Assembly: GCF_044582145.1 (NCBI RefSeq)
Contig: NZ_JBDODO010000009.1
Source: Guyparkeria sp016278265
Lineage (GTDB): Bacteria > Pseudomonadota > Gammaproteobacteria > Halothiobacillales > Halothiobacillaceae
Length of the DNA stretch: 64,000 nt
Direction: 5' to 3' (one strand)
Shown: positions 1-8,353 of the stretch, one piece after another
Layout: each line of letters begins with the position of its first letter
How positions within the stretch are numbered: position 1 is the stretch's first letter
The notes under the pieces: generated by a model
Told to the model about the DNA's origin: nothing
The model's database searches: none
The model's input: only the letters and a program-made list of their open reading frames with translations
Program-made: the position numbers and the translations under genes

Positions 1-612
1 GCGCACGACCTGCGTGATGCCCATCTCGTCGTCATCGACCACGTTGGCCAGATGATAGGCAATCGGCCCGTCGGCCCGCCGCAGGACCGGGTCGCCCACC
101 TCGGTGGCCAGGCGCTGGTCCAGTTTGCCCAGGCGTCGGTCGGCCACCGTGCGCCGGTGAGCGCCCACTCGGAATCGCCACGCGTGACGCTCGTGGGCCG
201 CGGCAGGCTGTTCGCGGCAAAAGCCGGGATAGATCGGACCGTTCGCCCCGATGGTCTGCCCGTGCTGTTCCGCCCAGTCGCGCAGCCGGGCCCGTGTGCA
301 GTTGCAGCGATAGAGCCGTCCGGCGGATTCCAGTCGCGCCAGGGCGGTTTCGTAGCGCGCGAAACGCTCGCTCTGAAAGACCACCTCGCCATCGAAGGTC
401 AGCCCGTGGGCCTGCAATTGATCGAGGATCGTCTCGATCGCGTCACGACGGCTGCGTGCCTGGTCGGTGTCGTCGATGCGCAGCGACCAGCGCCCGTCGT
501 GAGCTCGGGCATCCAGAAAGCTCCCCAGCGCCGCGACCAGCGAGCCGGCGTGCAGCGGCCCGGAGGGCGTCGGAGCGAAGCGGCCATGATAGGTCGTGGT
601 CCTGGGGGTCAT
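1..612 (-). CDS. gluQ: Glutamyl-Q tRNA(Asp) synthetase (partial, 3' end outside window)
   Basis: Truncated GluRS-like enzyme that activates glutamate and attaches it to the queuosine base of tRNA(Asp). The frame is open from the ATG at 612 to the window edge (204 codons), so the C-terminus is missing. The class I HIGH-type signature PTPSGPLHAGSL lies at residues 14-25. The zinc site typical of GluQRS is present: C103 and C105 (YRCNC), Y128 and C132 (YPGFC). The family is about 290-300 residues, so roughly one third, including the KMSKS-like loop, is off the edge. Catalytic GltX has a tRNA-binding domain and lacks this exact zinc spacing, so GluQRS is the better call. Confidence 0.93.
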   Translation of the reverse strand, partial: MTPRTTTYHGRFAPTPSGPLHAGSLVAALGSFLDARAHDGRWSLRIDDTDQARSRRDAIETILDQLQAHGLTFDGEVVFQSERFARYETALARLESAGRLYRCNCTRARLRDWAEQHGQTIGANGPIYPGFCREQPAAAHERHAWRFRVGAHRRTVADRRLGKLDQRLATEVGDPVLRRADGPIAYHLANVVDDDEMGITQVVR

Positions 613-786
613 GTGGGTGCCTGCGTTGCGTGCTGCGTTTCGATGTAATGACGGGTGGCGGCGAACTCAAGCGCAATTGGCGCATCCTATGGGAGCCACG
701 CGATCCTGATATGTTTTGAGCCGGGCCGTGTTCTCCTCGAATGCCCGGTGGTCCGTCCGCCGCCCCCGATGTCGTAGAGTATCGAT

Positions 787-2811
787 ATGTTCCGATTCCG
801 TGTTCCCGCTCCTGCTCGTGTTTTCGTCCGTGGCCCCACGAAGGTGCCAGCTCTTTTGTTGGCGCTCATGCTGTCGCTTGCTCCGGCGCTGAGCGCCGCC
901 AACGAGCCAAAAGGCACCATGGGCGTCGCGTTGGACGACGAACTGGAGATGGCCCTCGAGGCGATCGAGCGTGGTGATCGCTACGGCCTGGACAGGGCGC
1001 TGGCGCGCCTTGAAGGCACCCGTCACGGCAAACAGGTAATACCGTACCTGGAAGTGCAGTGGTTGCTAGACCGGGTCGGCGAGGCGCCGTCAGCCGTGGC
1101 TGCCCGGCTGCGAGAGCACCCCGATATCCCTTTGATGCCACGACTCAAGCGGCGATACCTGGATCACCTGGCCGATACCGAGGCGTGGGGCGAGTACCGG
1201 CTGGTCTTCGACCGTGCCCCCGAAATCAACCCGGGGGTCGGACGCCAATGTGCCTATTGGCAGGCCGAGCTGGTGCTTGATGGCACCTTGAGCGAGGAGC
1301 AGAGCGACGCCGCGTTGGCGGTGTGGGAGCGCGGTCGCAGCCAGCCGGAGGCCTGTGACCCGGCCTTCGACTGGCTCGATGCCAATGGGTATCTCGACGA
1401 GTCGGCCTATCGGGCGCGCGTGCGCGCCGCCGTTGAAGCGGGCCAGGATGGGCTGGCGCGTTATCTCGTTCGCCAGGGACCGACCGGGCTGGCCGCCTAT
1501 CGGGACCGTTGGCAGTCCTTGCGTGATCGACCGGCCGCGGCCGTCCCGGCCCTGATCGAGGCCGAGGGGGATGCCGAGGAGATCACCCAGGGATTGCTCT
1601 GGCTGGCCAAGCGCGAACCGGCGCGTGCCCGTGAGTGGGTGGCGCGTGCCGCATCCCAGGAGCTGATCGATGCCGAGCAGGCTGGCAGCGTGTCCCGGCT
1701 TGCCGCGCTCAAGGCCGCCTATCTCTACCAGCCTCAGGGGCACAAATGGCTGACGGAGGTGCCGCTGGCCGCCCGAGACGAGGAGGTCTGGACCTGGACC
1801 GTGCGTTCGGCCTTGCGGCACCTGGACTGGTCACGCGTCAAGACGTCGATCGATGCCATGCCCGACGAATTGACCGAGCGGCGCGAATGGCGCTACTGGC
1901 GGGCCGTCGCCGACGATCATCTGGGGCAGTCGACCGCCGCGCGTACGGTCTGGCGCGAGCTGGCTACGACACCCGATTATCACGGCTTTCTGGCCGCGGA
2001 CCGGCTCGGTATTGCCTATCCCCTGCCCGCGGATCAAGGCGAGCCGCCGACGCCATCGGACGAGGCCGTGGCGACGTTGGCCAACAACCCCTGGCTGTCG
2101 CTCGCCTTTGCCCTGCATCGGCTCGATCGCCCCGAGGACGCCCGTCGCCTGTTCAATCACGAGATCGACGGGTTGGACGACGATGTCCTGCCGGCACTTG
2201 CCTATCTCGCCGACCAGGCCGACTGGCCCGACCGGGCCTCGGTGGTGATCGCGCGCATGGACAAGCTGCACGATCCGGCGTGGTACGCGACCCGCTTTGC
2301 CCTGCCGCACCGGGCACTCGTGGAGGCTCAGGCCGAACGACAAGGCGTGCCGGCCGAATGGATCTACTCGATCATGCGCCGCGAAAGCCTGTTCATGCGC
2401 GACATCGGTTCCGGTGCCGGCGCGCAGGGCCTGATGCAGTTGATGCCGGCGACCGCGCGCTGGGTCAATCGGCAGGCTGGGCTGGGGGTCTCGCCTAGGC
2501 AGCTGGCGGACCCTGGCACCAATGTCGCACTGGGCACGGCCTATATCGGGCACATGGCCGAACGGTTCGAAGGCCAGTACCCGCTGGCCACCGCGGCCTA
2601 CAATGCCGGTCCGGGTCGCATCCAGGGATGGCTGCCCGAGGTGCCGTTGCCCGGTGATGTCTGGGTCGACACGATCCTGTTCGACGAGACGCGCGCCTAC
2701 GTGCAGGCGGTGCTCGCGGGCATGGTGACCTACCGCTGGCGATTGACGGGCGAGCCGCGTCGCTTGGGCGAGTTGCTGTCGGTGGTCACGCCCGGCGATG
2801 ACCGGGAATGA
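787..2811 (+). CDS. slt: Soluble lytic murein transglycosylase (Slt70-like)
   Basis: Periplasmic enzyme that cleaves the MurNAc-GlcNAc bond of peptidoglycan with formation of 1,6-anhydro ends. The 674-residue protein has a signal peptide (hydrophobic stretch about 20-37, cleavage near ALSAA), a long alpha-helical superhelical part (about 45-500) and a C-terminal SLT lysozyme-like domain. Catalytic Glu is E533 in IMRRESLF, followed by GAQGLMQLMPATA and AAYNAGPGR, the standard SLT motifs. The start ATG at 787 has only a weak Shine-Dalgarno sequence (GTAGAG). It stands alone between gluQ and the exonuclease gene. Confidence 0.93.
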   Translation: MFRFRVPAPARVFVRGPTKVPALLLALMLSLAPALSAANEPKGTMGVALDDELEMALEAIERGDRYGLDRALARLEGTRHGKQVIPYLEVQWLLDRVGEAPSAVAARLREHPDIPLMPRLKRRYLDHLADTEAWGEYRLVFDRAPEINPGVGRQCAYWQAELVLDGTLSEEQSDAALAVWERGRSQPEACDPAFDWLDANGYLDESAYRARVRAAVEAGQDGLARYLVRQGPTGLAAYRDRWQSLRDRPAAAVPALIEAEGDAEEITQGLLWLAKREPARAREWVARAASQELIDAEQAGSVSRLAALKAAYLYQPQGHKWLTEVPLAARDEEVWTWTVRSALRHLDWSRVKTSIDAMPDELTERREWRYWRAVADDHLGQSTAARTVWRELATTPDYHGFLAADRLGIAYPLPADQGEPPTPSDEAVATLANNPWLSLAFALHRLDRPEDARRLFNHEIDGLDDDVLPALAYLADQADWPDRASVVIARMDKLHDPAWYATRFALPHRALVEAQAERQGVPAEWIYSIMRRESLFMRDIGSGAGAQGLMQLMPATARWVNRQAGLGVSPRQLADPGTNVALGTAYIGHMAERFEGQYPLATAAYNAGPGRIQGWLPEVPLPGDVWVDTILFDETRAYVQAVLAGMVTYRWRLTGEPRRLGELLSVVTPGDDRE

Positions 2812-2865
2812 CGCGGAATCACTCGGACTGATTCACTTATTCACTGATGCCACGGAGTCGGGCCC

Positions 2866-4416
2866 TTGTCTGTTGCCAACACGCCACCGAGCTTCCTGTT
2901 TTTCGACCTGGAGACCACCGGTGCCGAGCCGGTCTTCGACCGCCCGCTGCAGTTCGCGGCCATCCGTACCGACATGGCGCTCGAGCCGATCGGCGAGCCG
3001 GTGGTCTGGTACGCGCGTCCCCCCGAGGATTGCCTGGCGCACCCGGCGGCGGTAATGACCACCGGCCTGCTGCCCGATGACCCGGTGCTGGCCGGGGCCG
3101 ATAGCGAGGCGAACCTGGCCAATCGCATTCACCGACTGGTGAGCCAACCGAACACCTGCGTGGTGGGGTTCAACAACCTGCGCTTCGATGCTCCGATGTT
3201 GCGGTTTCTCTTCTGGCGCAACCTGCTCGACCCCTATCGTCACGAATGGGCCGACGGCAACAGCCGTTTCGACGTGTTGGACGCCGCGCGCGCCTACCGG
3301 CTGCTGGCACCCGATGCACTTAATTGGCCGGTCGGTAGTGACGGTCGGCCGACGCTGCGCCTGTCCGAGCTTTCGGCAGCCAACGGGCTGACGCACGAGA
3401 ACGCGCACGACGCGCTCAGTGATGTCGAGGCCACCATCGATCTGGCGCGCGCCCTGCGCGATGCCGACACGGCGCTCTGGGAGCGTCTGCTCGCGGCCAG
3501 GGACAAGCGCGAGGTTGCTCGGGTGGTCGACCAGCCCGATCACGCCGCGTTCCTGCACGTCTCGCCACGGCTGCCGGCGCGGGTGGCCTCGGCATCGATG
3601 TTCTCCTCCTTCGGTCAGGTCGACGCCAATCGCAATCGGCGCGAATGTTGGGACCTGCGCTTCGACCCATTGCCCTGGCTGGATCTGGATGCCGAGCAGT
3701 GGGCCGAGCGTCGCTTCCTGAAGAACCCGCCGATCGATGCCGAACGTGACTGGGACGACCTGCGCCTGCCGATCAAGTCGATTCACCTCAACCGGGTGCC
3801 GGTCGTCCTGCCCGCCGAGACGCTTGAGCGAGACGGGGTGGCCCAGCGCATGGTCATCGATCGCGCGCGGATCGACGAGCATGCCGCGTCGTTCCGACGT
3901 CACTTCGATGCCTTGCGCGAACGCCTGATCGGGGCGTTGGCGCAGACCGAGGGCGATTTCCCGCCCCGGCCGGCCGAGCAGTCGCTCTACGCGGGCTTTG
4001 TGCCCAATGCCGACCGGCGCCACCTCGAGGACTGGTGGGGACGCGCACGGAGCCTGCGGTCGCGGCAGGACGCGATCGCCCATGCACGGGACCTGCTTGC
4101 CTGGTCGTTCGAGGATCCGCGCCTGCCGGACCTGGTGGAGGGCTTTGTCGCCCGCAATCTGCCCGAGGCACTGGATGCGGCCTCCGGGGAACGATGGCGG
4201 ACCCGTCTGGCCGCTCAATTGCGGCCCGGGCAGCGTGCCGGGCAGTCCGAAGGGGCGGATGTCGGGGCAGCGCGCGACTTTCCCTCGCTGTTCGCAGAGG
4301 TCGAACGTCTGGCCGACGACGATCACTGGTCGCCTGAGCAACGGGCGTTGCTGGGTCCGTATCGGCGCTGGCTCGAGGAGCGCGAGCGGGCAGTGGCCAA
4401 CGGCGTTGGTAATTGA
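2866..4416 (+). CDS. sbcB: Exodeoxyribonuclease I
   Basis: 3'-to-5' single-strand DNA exonuclease used in recombination and mismatch repair. The DEDDh nuclease core is visible: D14 and E16 in FFDLETTG, D108 in NNLRFDAP, and H181/D186 in HDALSD. The rest of the 516 residues matches the ExoI SH3-like and helical C-terminal domains. The start is TTG at 2866, preceded by GGAG about 10 bases upstream; no ATG lies near the conserved N-terminus. It begins 54 bases after slt, and a sigma-28 promoter for the next gene follows it. Confidence 0.93.
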   Translation: MSVANTPPSFLFFDLETTGAEPVFDRPLQFAAIRTDMALEPIGEPVVWYARPPEDCLAHPAAVMTTGLLPDDPVLAGADSEANLANRIHRLVSQPNTCVVGFNNLRFDAPMLRFLFWRNLLDPYRHEWADGNSRFDVLDAARAYRLLAPDALNWPVGSDGRPTLRLSELSAANGLTHENAHDALSDVEATIDLARALRDADTALWERLLAARDKREVARVVDQPDHAAFLHVSPRLPARVASASMFSSFGQVDANRNRRECWDLRFDPLPWLDLDAEQWAERRFLKNPPIDAERDWDDLRLPIKSIHLNRVPVVLPAETLERDGVAQRMVIDRARIDEHAASFRRHFDALRERLIGALAQTEGDFPPRPAEQSLYAGFVPNADRRHLEDWWGRARSLRSRQDAIAHARDLLAWSFEDPRLPDLVEGFVARNLPEALDAASGERWRTRLAAQLRPGQRAGQSEGADVGAARDFPSLFAEVERLADDDHWSPEQRALLGPYRRWLEERERAVANGVGN

Positions 4417-4467
4417 TTCACCGCTTCCCTGACAGCCACCAAGCAGCGGTAATTCAGATACTTGCGC

Positions 4468-4494
4468 TCAAGTGAGCGGACGGTAGGCCGATAA
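4468..4494 (+). promoter_or_regulatory. Sigma-28 (FliA) promoter of the CBS-domain gene
   Basis: TCAAGTGA (4468-4475), an 11-base spacer, then GCCGATAA (4487-4494). The FliA consensus is TAAAGTTT-N11-GCCGATAA, so the -10 is a full match and the -35 keeps the central AAGT. A start site near 4501 would leave a leader of about 20 bases before the ATG at 4522. Confidence 0.8.
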
Positions 4495-4521
4495 CGCTAG
4501 AGGGAACACGAGGAATCGAGC

Positions 4522-5160
4522 ATGAGCTTTACGGTCTTTGGTCGCGGGGTCAGCGACGGGGTGACGATCGACGAGGCGACGTCACCCGGTCTGCTGCGCC
4601 CGCCGATGATGGTCGAGCCGCCGCCGGCGGTCCGCGAGGACCAGGCCGGTACGCCGTTCGCGCTGGATCGTGATGCTCGCGCCCCCCGGGATGATTCGCT
4701 GCGTGCCTATCGAGAGGCCGCCGGGCAGGTCAATCGGGAGCCGACGCCGGTGTCGGTGGCCGAGCAAATCATGTCGCGGCCGGTACTCACCATCCGCATC
4801 AATGACACCGTGGGCCGGGCGCGTGACCTGATGGCAGAGCGGCGCATTGGCCTGTTGCCGGTGCTGGGGGAGGACGGCCGCATTGAGGCGGTCATCACCC
4901 GGGGCGATATCACGCGCCAACGGATTCGCTACTCGGACCTGGCCAAGATGCCGGTGGGGGCGATCGCCCGCTTCGAGGTGCTGACGGCCGGTCCCCAGAC
5001 CAACGTCCGCGAACTGGCCCGGGTGCTGCTCGAGCAGGACATTCGTGGCATGCCGATCGTCGACCAGGCCGAGGACCCGCCCCGGGTCGTCGGCGTGGTG
5101 ACGCGCAGCGACATCCTGCGCACCTTGATCAACTACGCGTCGCTCGAGCTCTGGCTCTAG
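4522..5160 (+). CDS. CBS-domain pair protein, predicted sigma-28-dependent
   Basis: 212-residue cytoplasmic protein of unknown function. The first 75 residues are low in recognisable structure, with a proline-rich patch (LLRPPMMVEPPPA). Two CBS domains follow (about 80-135 and 143-205), each ending in the GD/SDI signature (TRGDITR, TRSDILR); such Bateman modules usually bind adenine nucleotides. No enzyme domain is attached. A good ribosome site (GAGGA, spacing 7) supports the ATG at 4522. The near-perfect FliA promoter upstream is the strongest clue: it implies expression with late flagellar and chemotaxis genes. A convergent CZB protein gene follows. The role in motility is inference. Confidence 0.8.
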   Translation: MSFTVFGRGVSDGVTIDEATSPGLLRPPMMVEPPPAVREDQAGTPFALDRDARAPRDDSLRAYREAAGQVNREPTPVSVAEQIMSRPVLTIRINDTVGRARDLMAERRIGLLPVLGEDGRIEAVITRGDITRQRIRYSDLAKMPVGAIARFEVLTAGPQTNVRELARVLLEQDIRGMPIVDQAEDPPRVVGVVTRSDILRTLINYASLELWL

Positions 5161-5178
5161 CCCCGTTCTGGCAGGGGT

Positions 5179-5607
5179 TCAGGTGGTCGGCGTCGTGCCT
5201 AGGCGTTGCGCCAGTTCGCAGCTGTCGGTGTAGGCATCGCGCATCAGGTTGAAGCAGGTGGCCAGGAACAGGCTCTGCAGCTCGACGAACTCGTCGAAGG
5301 ATTCCCGCTCGGCCTGTTGGCCACCCTCGGCGCTGGTGAGCAGCGTGTCGGCGGACTTGTGCATCTGCACGTGCAGTTGGTGGACCTTGTCGAATTCCCC
5401 CTGACGTCCCGGCGGGGCGCCGTGGCTTTCCAGAAAGCGACCGAAACGGCATTCATGCTCGCTCAGCGCCGGCCGCGGCGTGCCGTACAACAGCACCGCC
5501 ATGATTCGTGAGTACCAGTCAAAGTGCCAGTAGGTGACTTCCTCGAAGCCGTCGATAAAGGCCTGGTAGTCGAACGGATCCGGTAGGTTAGGGGGCGATG
5601 CACTCAT
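5179..5607 (-). CDS. Stand-alone CZB (chemoreceptor zinc-binding) domain protein
   Basis: Small cytoplasmic helical protein that looks like a solitary CZB domain. Counting from the upstream GTG at 5619, the candidate zinc ligands are H32 in the first helix (YWHFDWY), C57 in ECRFGRFLE, and H83/H87 in HQLHVQMH. This is the 3His/1Cys pattern of CZB domains in chemoreceptors such as TlpD and in the diguanylate cyclase DgcZ. No receptor, GGDEF or transmembrane part is present. The ATG at 5607 is taken as start; GTG at 5619 would add four residues, and neither has a clear ribosome site. It converges on the sigma-28-linked CBS gene. A zinc or hypochlorite sensing role is inferred from the family. 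Confidence 0.7.
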   Translation of the reverse strand: MSASPPNLPDPFDYQAFIDGFEEVTYWHFDWYSRIMAVLLYGTPRPALSEHECRFGRFLESHGAPPGRQGEFDKVHQLHVQMHKSADTLLTSAEGGQQAERESFDEFVELQSLFLATCFNLMRDAYTDSCELAQRLGTTPTT

Positions 5608-5737
5608 GAGTGATTTCACTTGCGGTGTGGGGCGTGTGGATGAGTCTAGGCGATTTCATTTTGCCCTGACGCGCTAAATTCGACCATGACGAGTTGATGT
5701 CGTCAGGGCGGTATCGAATGCGGCGTGCCGACCTGCC

Positions 5738-6493
5738 CTAGCTGTCCAACAGCCCGGCCAGATAATGTAGATCGACCACGCCGTTATCGGGGGCGGGCCC
5801 GGCAAGCGTCTCGGCGGGCGCGCCCGGCTCGCCCAGCTGCGAGAGCACGGCAATCGCCCCGTCGAAATCGTCCCCGGCGGTATAGTCGTTGATCGTGACC
5901 AGTACCGGGATGGCGGCGGCGCAGGCAGAGCGCACCCCGTTCGCCGAGTCCTCGAGGGCAATGGTTTCACCGGGCGCCAGGTCCATCTTCTCGAGCGTCC
6001 AGGTGTAGATGTCCGGCGCGGGCTTTTTCTTTGGGACGATGTCGCCGGCGGCGATCACCTCGAACCAGTCAGGGCTGTCATCGCCCAGCGTGGCGCGCAA
6101 CAGGCCGGTCACGTTTTCCGGGGTAGTGGTCGTGGTGATGGCCAGGCGCATGCCGGCATCGCGGGCCTCGTCGATCAGTCGCTTTACCCCGGGGCGCAGC
6201 GGGATCTCGCCACGCTGCAAGAGCTCGAGATAATGCGCCGTCTTGGCCTTATGCAGCCCGGCGATCCAGCCGGCGAGGTCATCAACGGCTGGCAGCGTGG
6301 GGGCATGGGTGTCGATGAAGTGCCGGATGCGCTCCTTGCCGCCGGTGACGGACAGCAGCTTGCCGTAGGTGGGGATGTCCCAGTGCCAGTCCAGCCCGGC
6401 CTCGCGGAAGGCGAGGTTGAAGGCGACGCGGTGACCGTCGCGTTCGGTGTCGGCCAGGGTGCCGTCGACGTCGAAAAGAATCGCTTGCAGCAT
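5738..6493 (-). CDS. HAD-superfamily phosphatase, CbbY-like
   Basis: Haloacid-dehalogenase phosphatase of the beta-phosphoglucomutase/CbbY type, about 251 residues. Motif I is FDVDGTLADTE (nucleophile D8, general acid D10), motif II lies in AITTTT, motif III is the lysine of KKKPAPD, and motif IV is ALEDSANGV. The helical cap between residues 15 and 85 is present. CbbY of autotrophs removes the Rubisco inhibitor xylulose-1,5-bisphosphate, but no Calvin-cycle genes are in view, so the substrate is open. ATG at 6493 puts the family N-terminus (MLQAILFDVDGT) directly at the start; upstream ATGs at 6517 and 6550 give an unconserved extension. Confidence 0.85.
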   Translation of the reverse strand: MLQAILFDVDGTLADTERDGHRVAFNLAFREAGLDWHWDIPTYGKLLSVTGGKERIRHFIDTHAPTLPAVDDLAGWIAGLHKAKTAHYLELLQRGEIPLRPGVKRLIDEARDAGMRLAITTTTTPENVTGLLRATLGDDSPDWFEVIAAGDIVPKKKPAPDIYTWTLEKMDLAPGETIALEDSANGVRSACAAAIPVLVTINDYTAGDDFDGAIAVLSQLGEPGAPAETLAGPAPDNGVVDLHYLAGLLDS

Positions 6494-6521
6494 GCGGGGT
6501 TCCACTTTGGTTACCATTGGG

Positions 6522-6538
6522 CCCGTTCCCGGAACGGG
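6522..6538. repeat. Palindrome between divergent genes
   Basis: CCCGTTCC and GGAACGGG flank a single C, a perfect 8-bp inverted repeat in the gap between the HAD gene and the membrane-protein gene. It could be an operator or simply a small hairpin; there is no T-run on either side. Confidence 0.4.
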
Positions 6539-6577
6539 GGCATGGATCATGTATCAAAACGAACGAGAGTCTACTCA

Positions 6578-7384
6578 ATGCGTAAACGACCGGCCAGTTC
6601 CGGTGCCCGCTGGATTGCGGGTGGCTGGCAGCTTTTGAAGACCCGCCCAGGTCTCGTGATCGGCAGCGTGCTGCTGATGTACCTGTTGGTGTTCCTTGCC
6701 AGTTTCGTGCCGTTGATCGGCATGGGGGCGGGCTACCTGATCGCCCCCATCCTTGGGGGTGGTGTGATCGTGATCTTTGCCCGTCTTGCCGAGATCCTTG
6801 AACGGGCCGAGCAGGAGCCACTGGCCCGCGAGCAGCCGATCGGTTTCGATCTGCTGTTCTCGCAGTTCTCCGGGCAGGCGCCATGGCGTCCCTTGCTGGG
6901 GCTGGGGGGCGTGACCATCCTGGTGAACCTCGCCATCCTGCTCCTGCTGGCGGCCTTTCTTACCGCGGCGATGCCGGAGGGCGGCATGGCGGCCCTCAAC
7001 GCCCCCGAGACCAGCGACAGCGAGCGCTTGGAGCAATTGCTGCCCATTCTGACCTCCGGGTCGGCCATGGGCATCTGGCTGGCGGTGATCGTGATCTACG
7101 TGCTCTATCTCTCGGCCATGCTGTTCGCCATTCCGCGGGTGGTGCTCGCCCAGGCGAGTCTGACCGCGGCACTGGTGACCAGCTTTCGCGCCGTCTGGAT
7201 CAACTGGTTGCCGATGTTGATTTTTGGCCTGATCTGGCTGGGGTTGTTCCTGACCATTCCGCTGACGGCTGGGTTGAGCGCGATCCTGCTGGTGCCCTGG
7301 GCGTGGGCGGCGCTCTATGCCGCCTATGTGTCGATCTTCCCGGCCGAGGACGCCCAGCCCGACGCCGACGAGGTCGTCGGCTGA
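6578..7384 (+). CDS. Polytopic inner-membrane protein, BPSS1780-like
   Basis: 268-residue hydrophobic protein with about six predicted membrane helices in three pairs (near residues 25-60, 105-130, 165-190 and 210-255). It resembles the BPSS1780/YciC-like family of uncharacterised bacterial membrane proteins; no catalytic motif is visible. The frame is open far upstream through the antisense of the HAD gene, but the ATG at 6578 has a ribosome site (GAGAG, spacing 8) and gives a typical basic start (MRKRP). Its original terminator has been split by the downstream insertion sequence. Confidence 0.7.
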   Translation: MRKRPASSGARWIAGGWQLLKTRPGLVIGSVLLMYLLVFLASFVPLIGMGAGYLIAPILGGGVIVIFARLAEILERAEQEPLAREQPIGFDLLFSQFSGQAPWRPLLGLGGVTILVNLAILLLLAAFLTAAMPEGGMAALNAPETSDSERLEQLLPILTSGSAMGIWLAVIVIYVLYLSAMLFAIPRVVLAQASLTAALVTSFRAVWINWLPMLIFGLIWLGLFLTIPLTAGLSAILLVPWAWAALYAAYVSIFPAEDAQPDADEVVG

Positions 7385-7449
7385 TTGCGGCGGTGTTTTC
7401 CCGGTAACGATGCTGGGAAGCAAACCGGGGCAAATAAACTGGGGCAAAC

Positions 7450-7464
7450 AAAAAAGGCAGCGTG
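7450..7464. terminator. Left half of a bidirectional terminator split by the IS
   Basis: A-run followed by GGCAGCGTG (7456-7464). Its complementary arm CACGCTGCC plus T5 is at 8927-8940. Removing the IS and one copy of GACA restores a 9-bp GC stem with a 3-base AGA loop flanked by A5 and T5, which could stop both the upstream membrane-protein gene and the convergent slyD. Confidence 0.8.
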
Positions 7465-7465
7465 A

Positions 7466-7469
7466 GACA
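7466..7469. repeat. Target-site duplication GACA, left copy
   Basis: GACA directly abuts the left IS end; the same four bases are at 8925-8928 next to the right end. A 3-5 bp duplication is expected for IS3-family transposition. Confidence 0.75.
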
Positions 7470-7496
7470 TGAACTGACCCCCAAAAGTTGGACGGT

Positions 7497-8353
7497 TTAG
7501 TTGCCGGCCACCAAGGCCTGAGTCCTGTATTCCACGGGGCTCAGGCCTTTTAGTTTCCCCTTGATCCGATCGTGGTTGTAGTAGCGGATATAGCGCTTGA
7601 TCATCGAGGATGAAGGCCTTGACGCTTTTGAATTTCTGTCCGTAAAAGCACTCGCTCTTCAGGATGCCGAAGAAGTTTTCCATCACGGCATTGTCGTGGC
7701 AGTTTCCTTTGCGGGACATGCTCGGCTCAATGCTATGCCGGGTCAGGGCCTGACGGTATAACGGCATCCGGTACTGCCATCCCTGGTCTGAGTGCAGCAT
7801 TGGTGCCTCACCCGGCGCCAGCCGCTTGGTGGCTCGTTTGAGCATCGTCATTACCAGCGGTAACCGCTGGCTGCGGGCGATCTCGTAGGACACGATTTCC
7901 TGATTGTAGAGATCCAGGATCGGCGACAGGTAGAGACGTTCGCCTCGGACCTTGAACTCGGTCACGTCCGTGACCCACCTGTGATTGGGACGATCCGTTT
8001 CGAACTGCCGCTGCAATCGGTTCGGCGCCGTCACACCCTCTTCACCACGATAGGAGCGGTAACGCTTCGGTCGGAGGCGGCAGGCCAGCCCCAGGCGGCC
8101 CATCAGGCGTTGCACTGTCTTGTGGTTCAGCGGATGGCCCTGACGGCGCAACGTCCAGGTGATGCGGCGGTAGCCGTAGCGCCCCCGGTGCTGATGGAAG
8201 ATGGCGGCGATGCGCCGCTTCTCATCGGCATAGCGGTCTGGCCGGGCAGCGGCCCGGCACCAGTAGTAGTACACGCTGCGGGGCATTCCGGCCGCCTTGA
8301 GCAGCCACTTGAGGGCGTGCCTTGGTCTCAGTTTGGTGATCAGCCGCGCTTTT
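7497..8353 (-). pseudogene. IS150-type transposase orfB, frameshifted near the C-terminus
   Basis: Catalytic part of the fused OrfAB transposase. The minus-1 frame runs from the slip region near 8350 through KARLITKLRPR and AAGMPRSVYYYW into the DDE integrase core: D in WVTDVTEF, D in LHSDQGWQY, E in AVMENFFG. At about 7604-7612, after KSVKAFI, one extra base throws the reading frame out. In the corrected frame the protein continues with KRYIRYYNHDRIKG, then LSPVEYRTQALVAGN and a stop at 7497, as expected for this family. Uncorrected, translation runs out of the IS to 7324. A base-calling error cannot be excluded. Confidence 0.85.

Noticed and set aside
2833..4341. 502-codon minus-strand open frame
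   Set aside because: Exact antisense of sbcB, which has all DEDD motifs; long antisense frames are common at this GC content.
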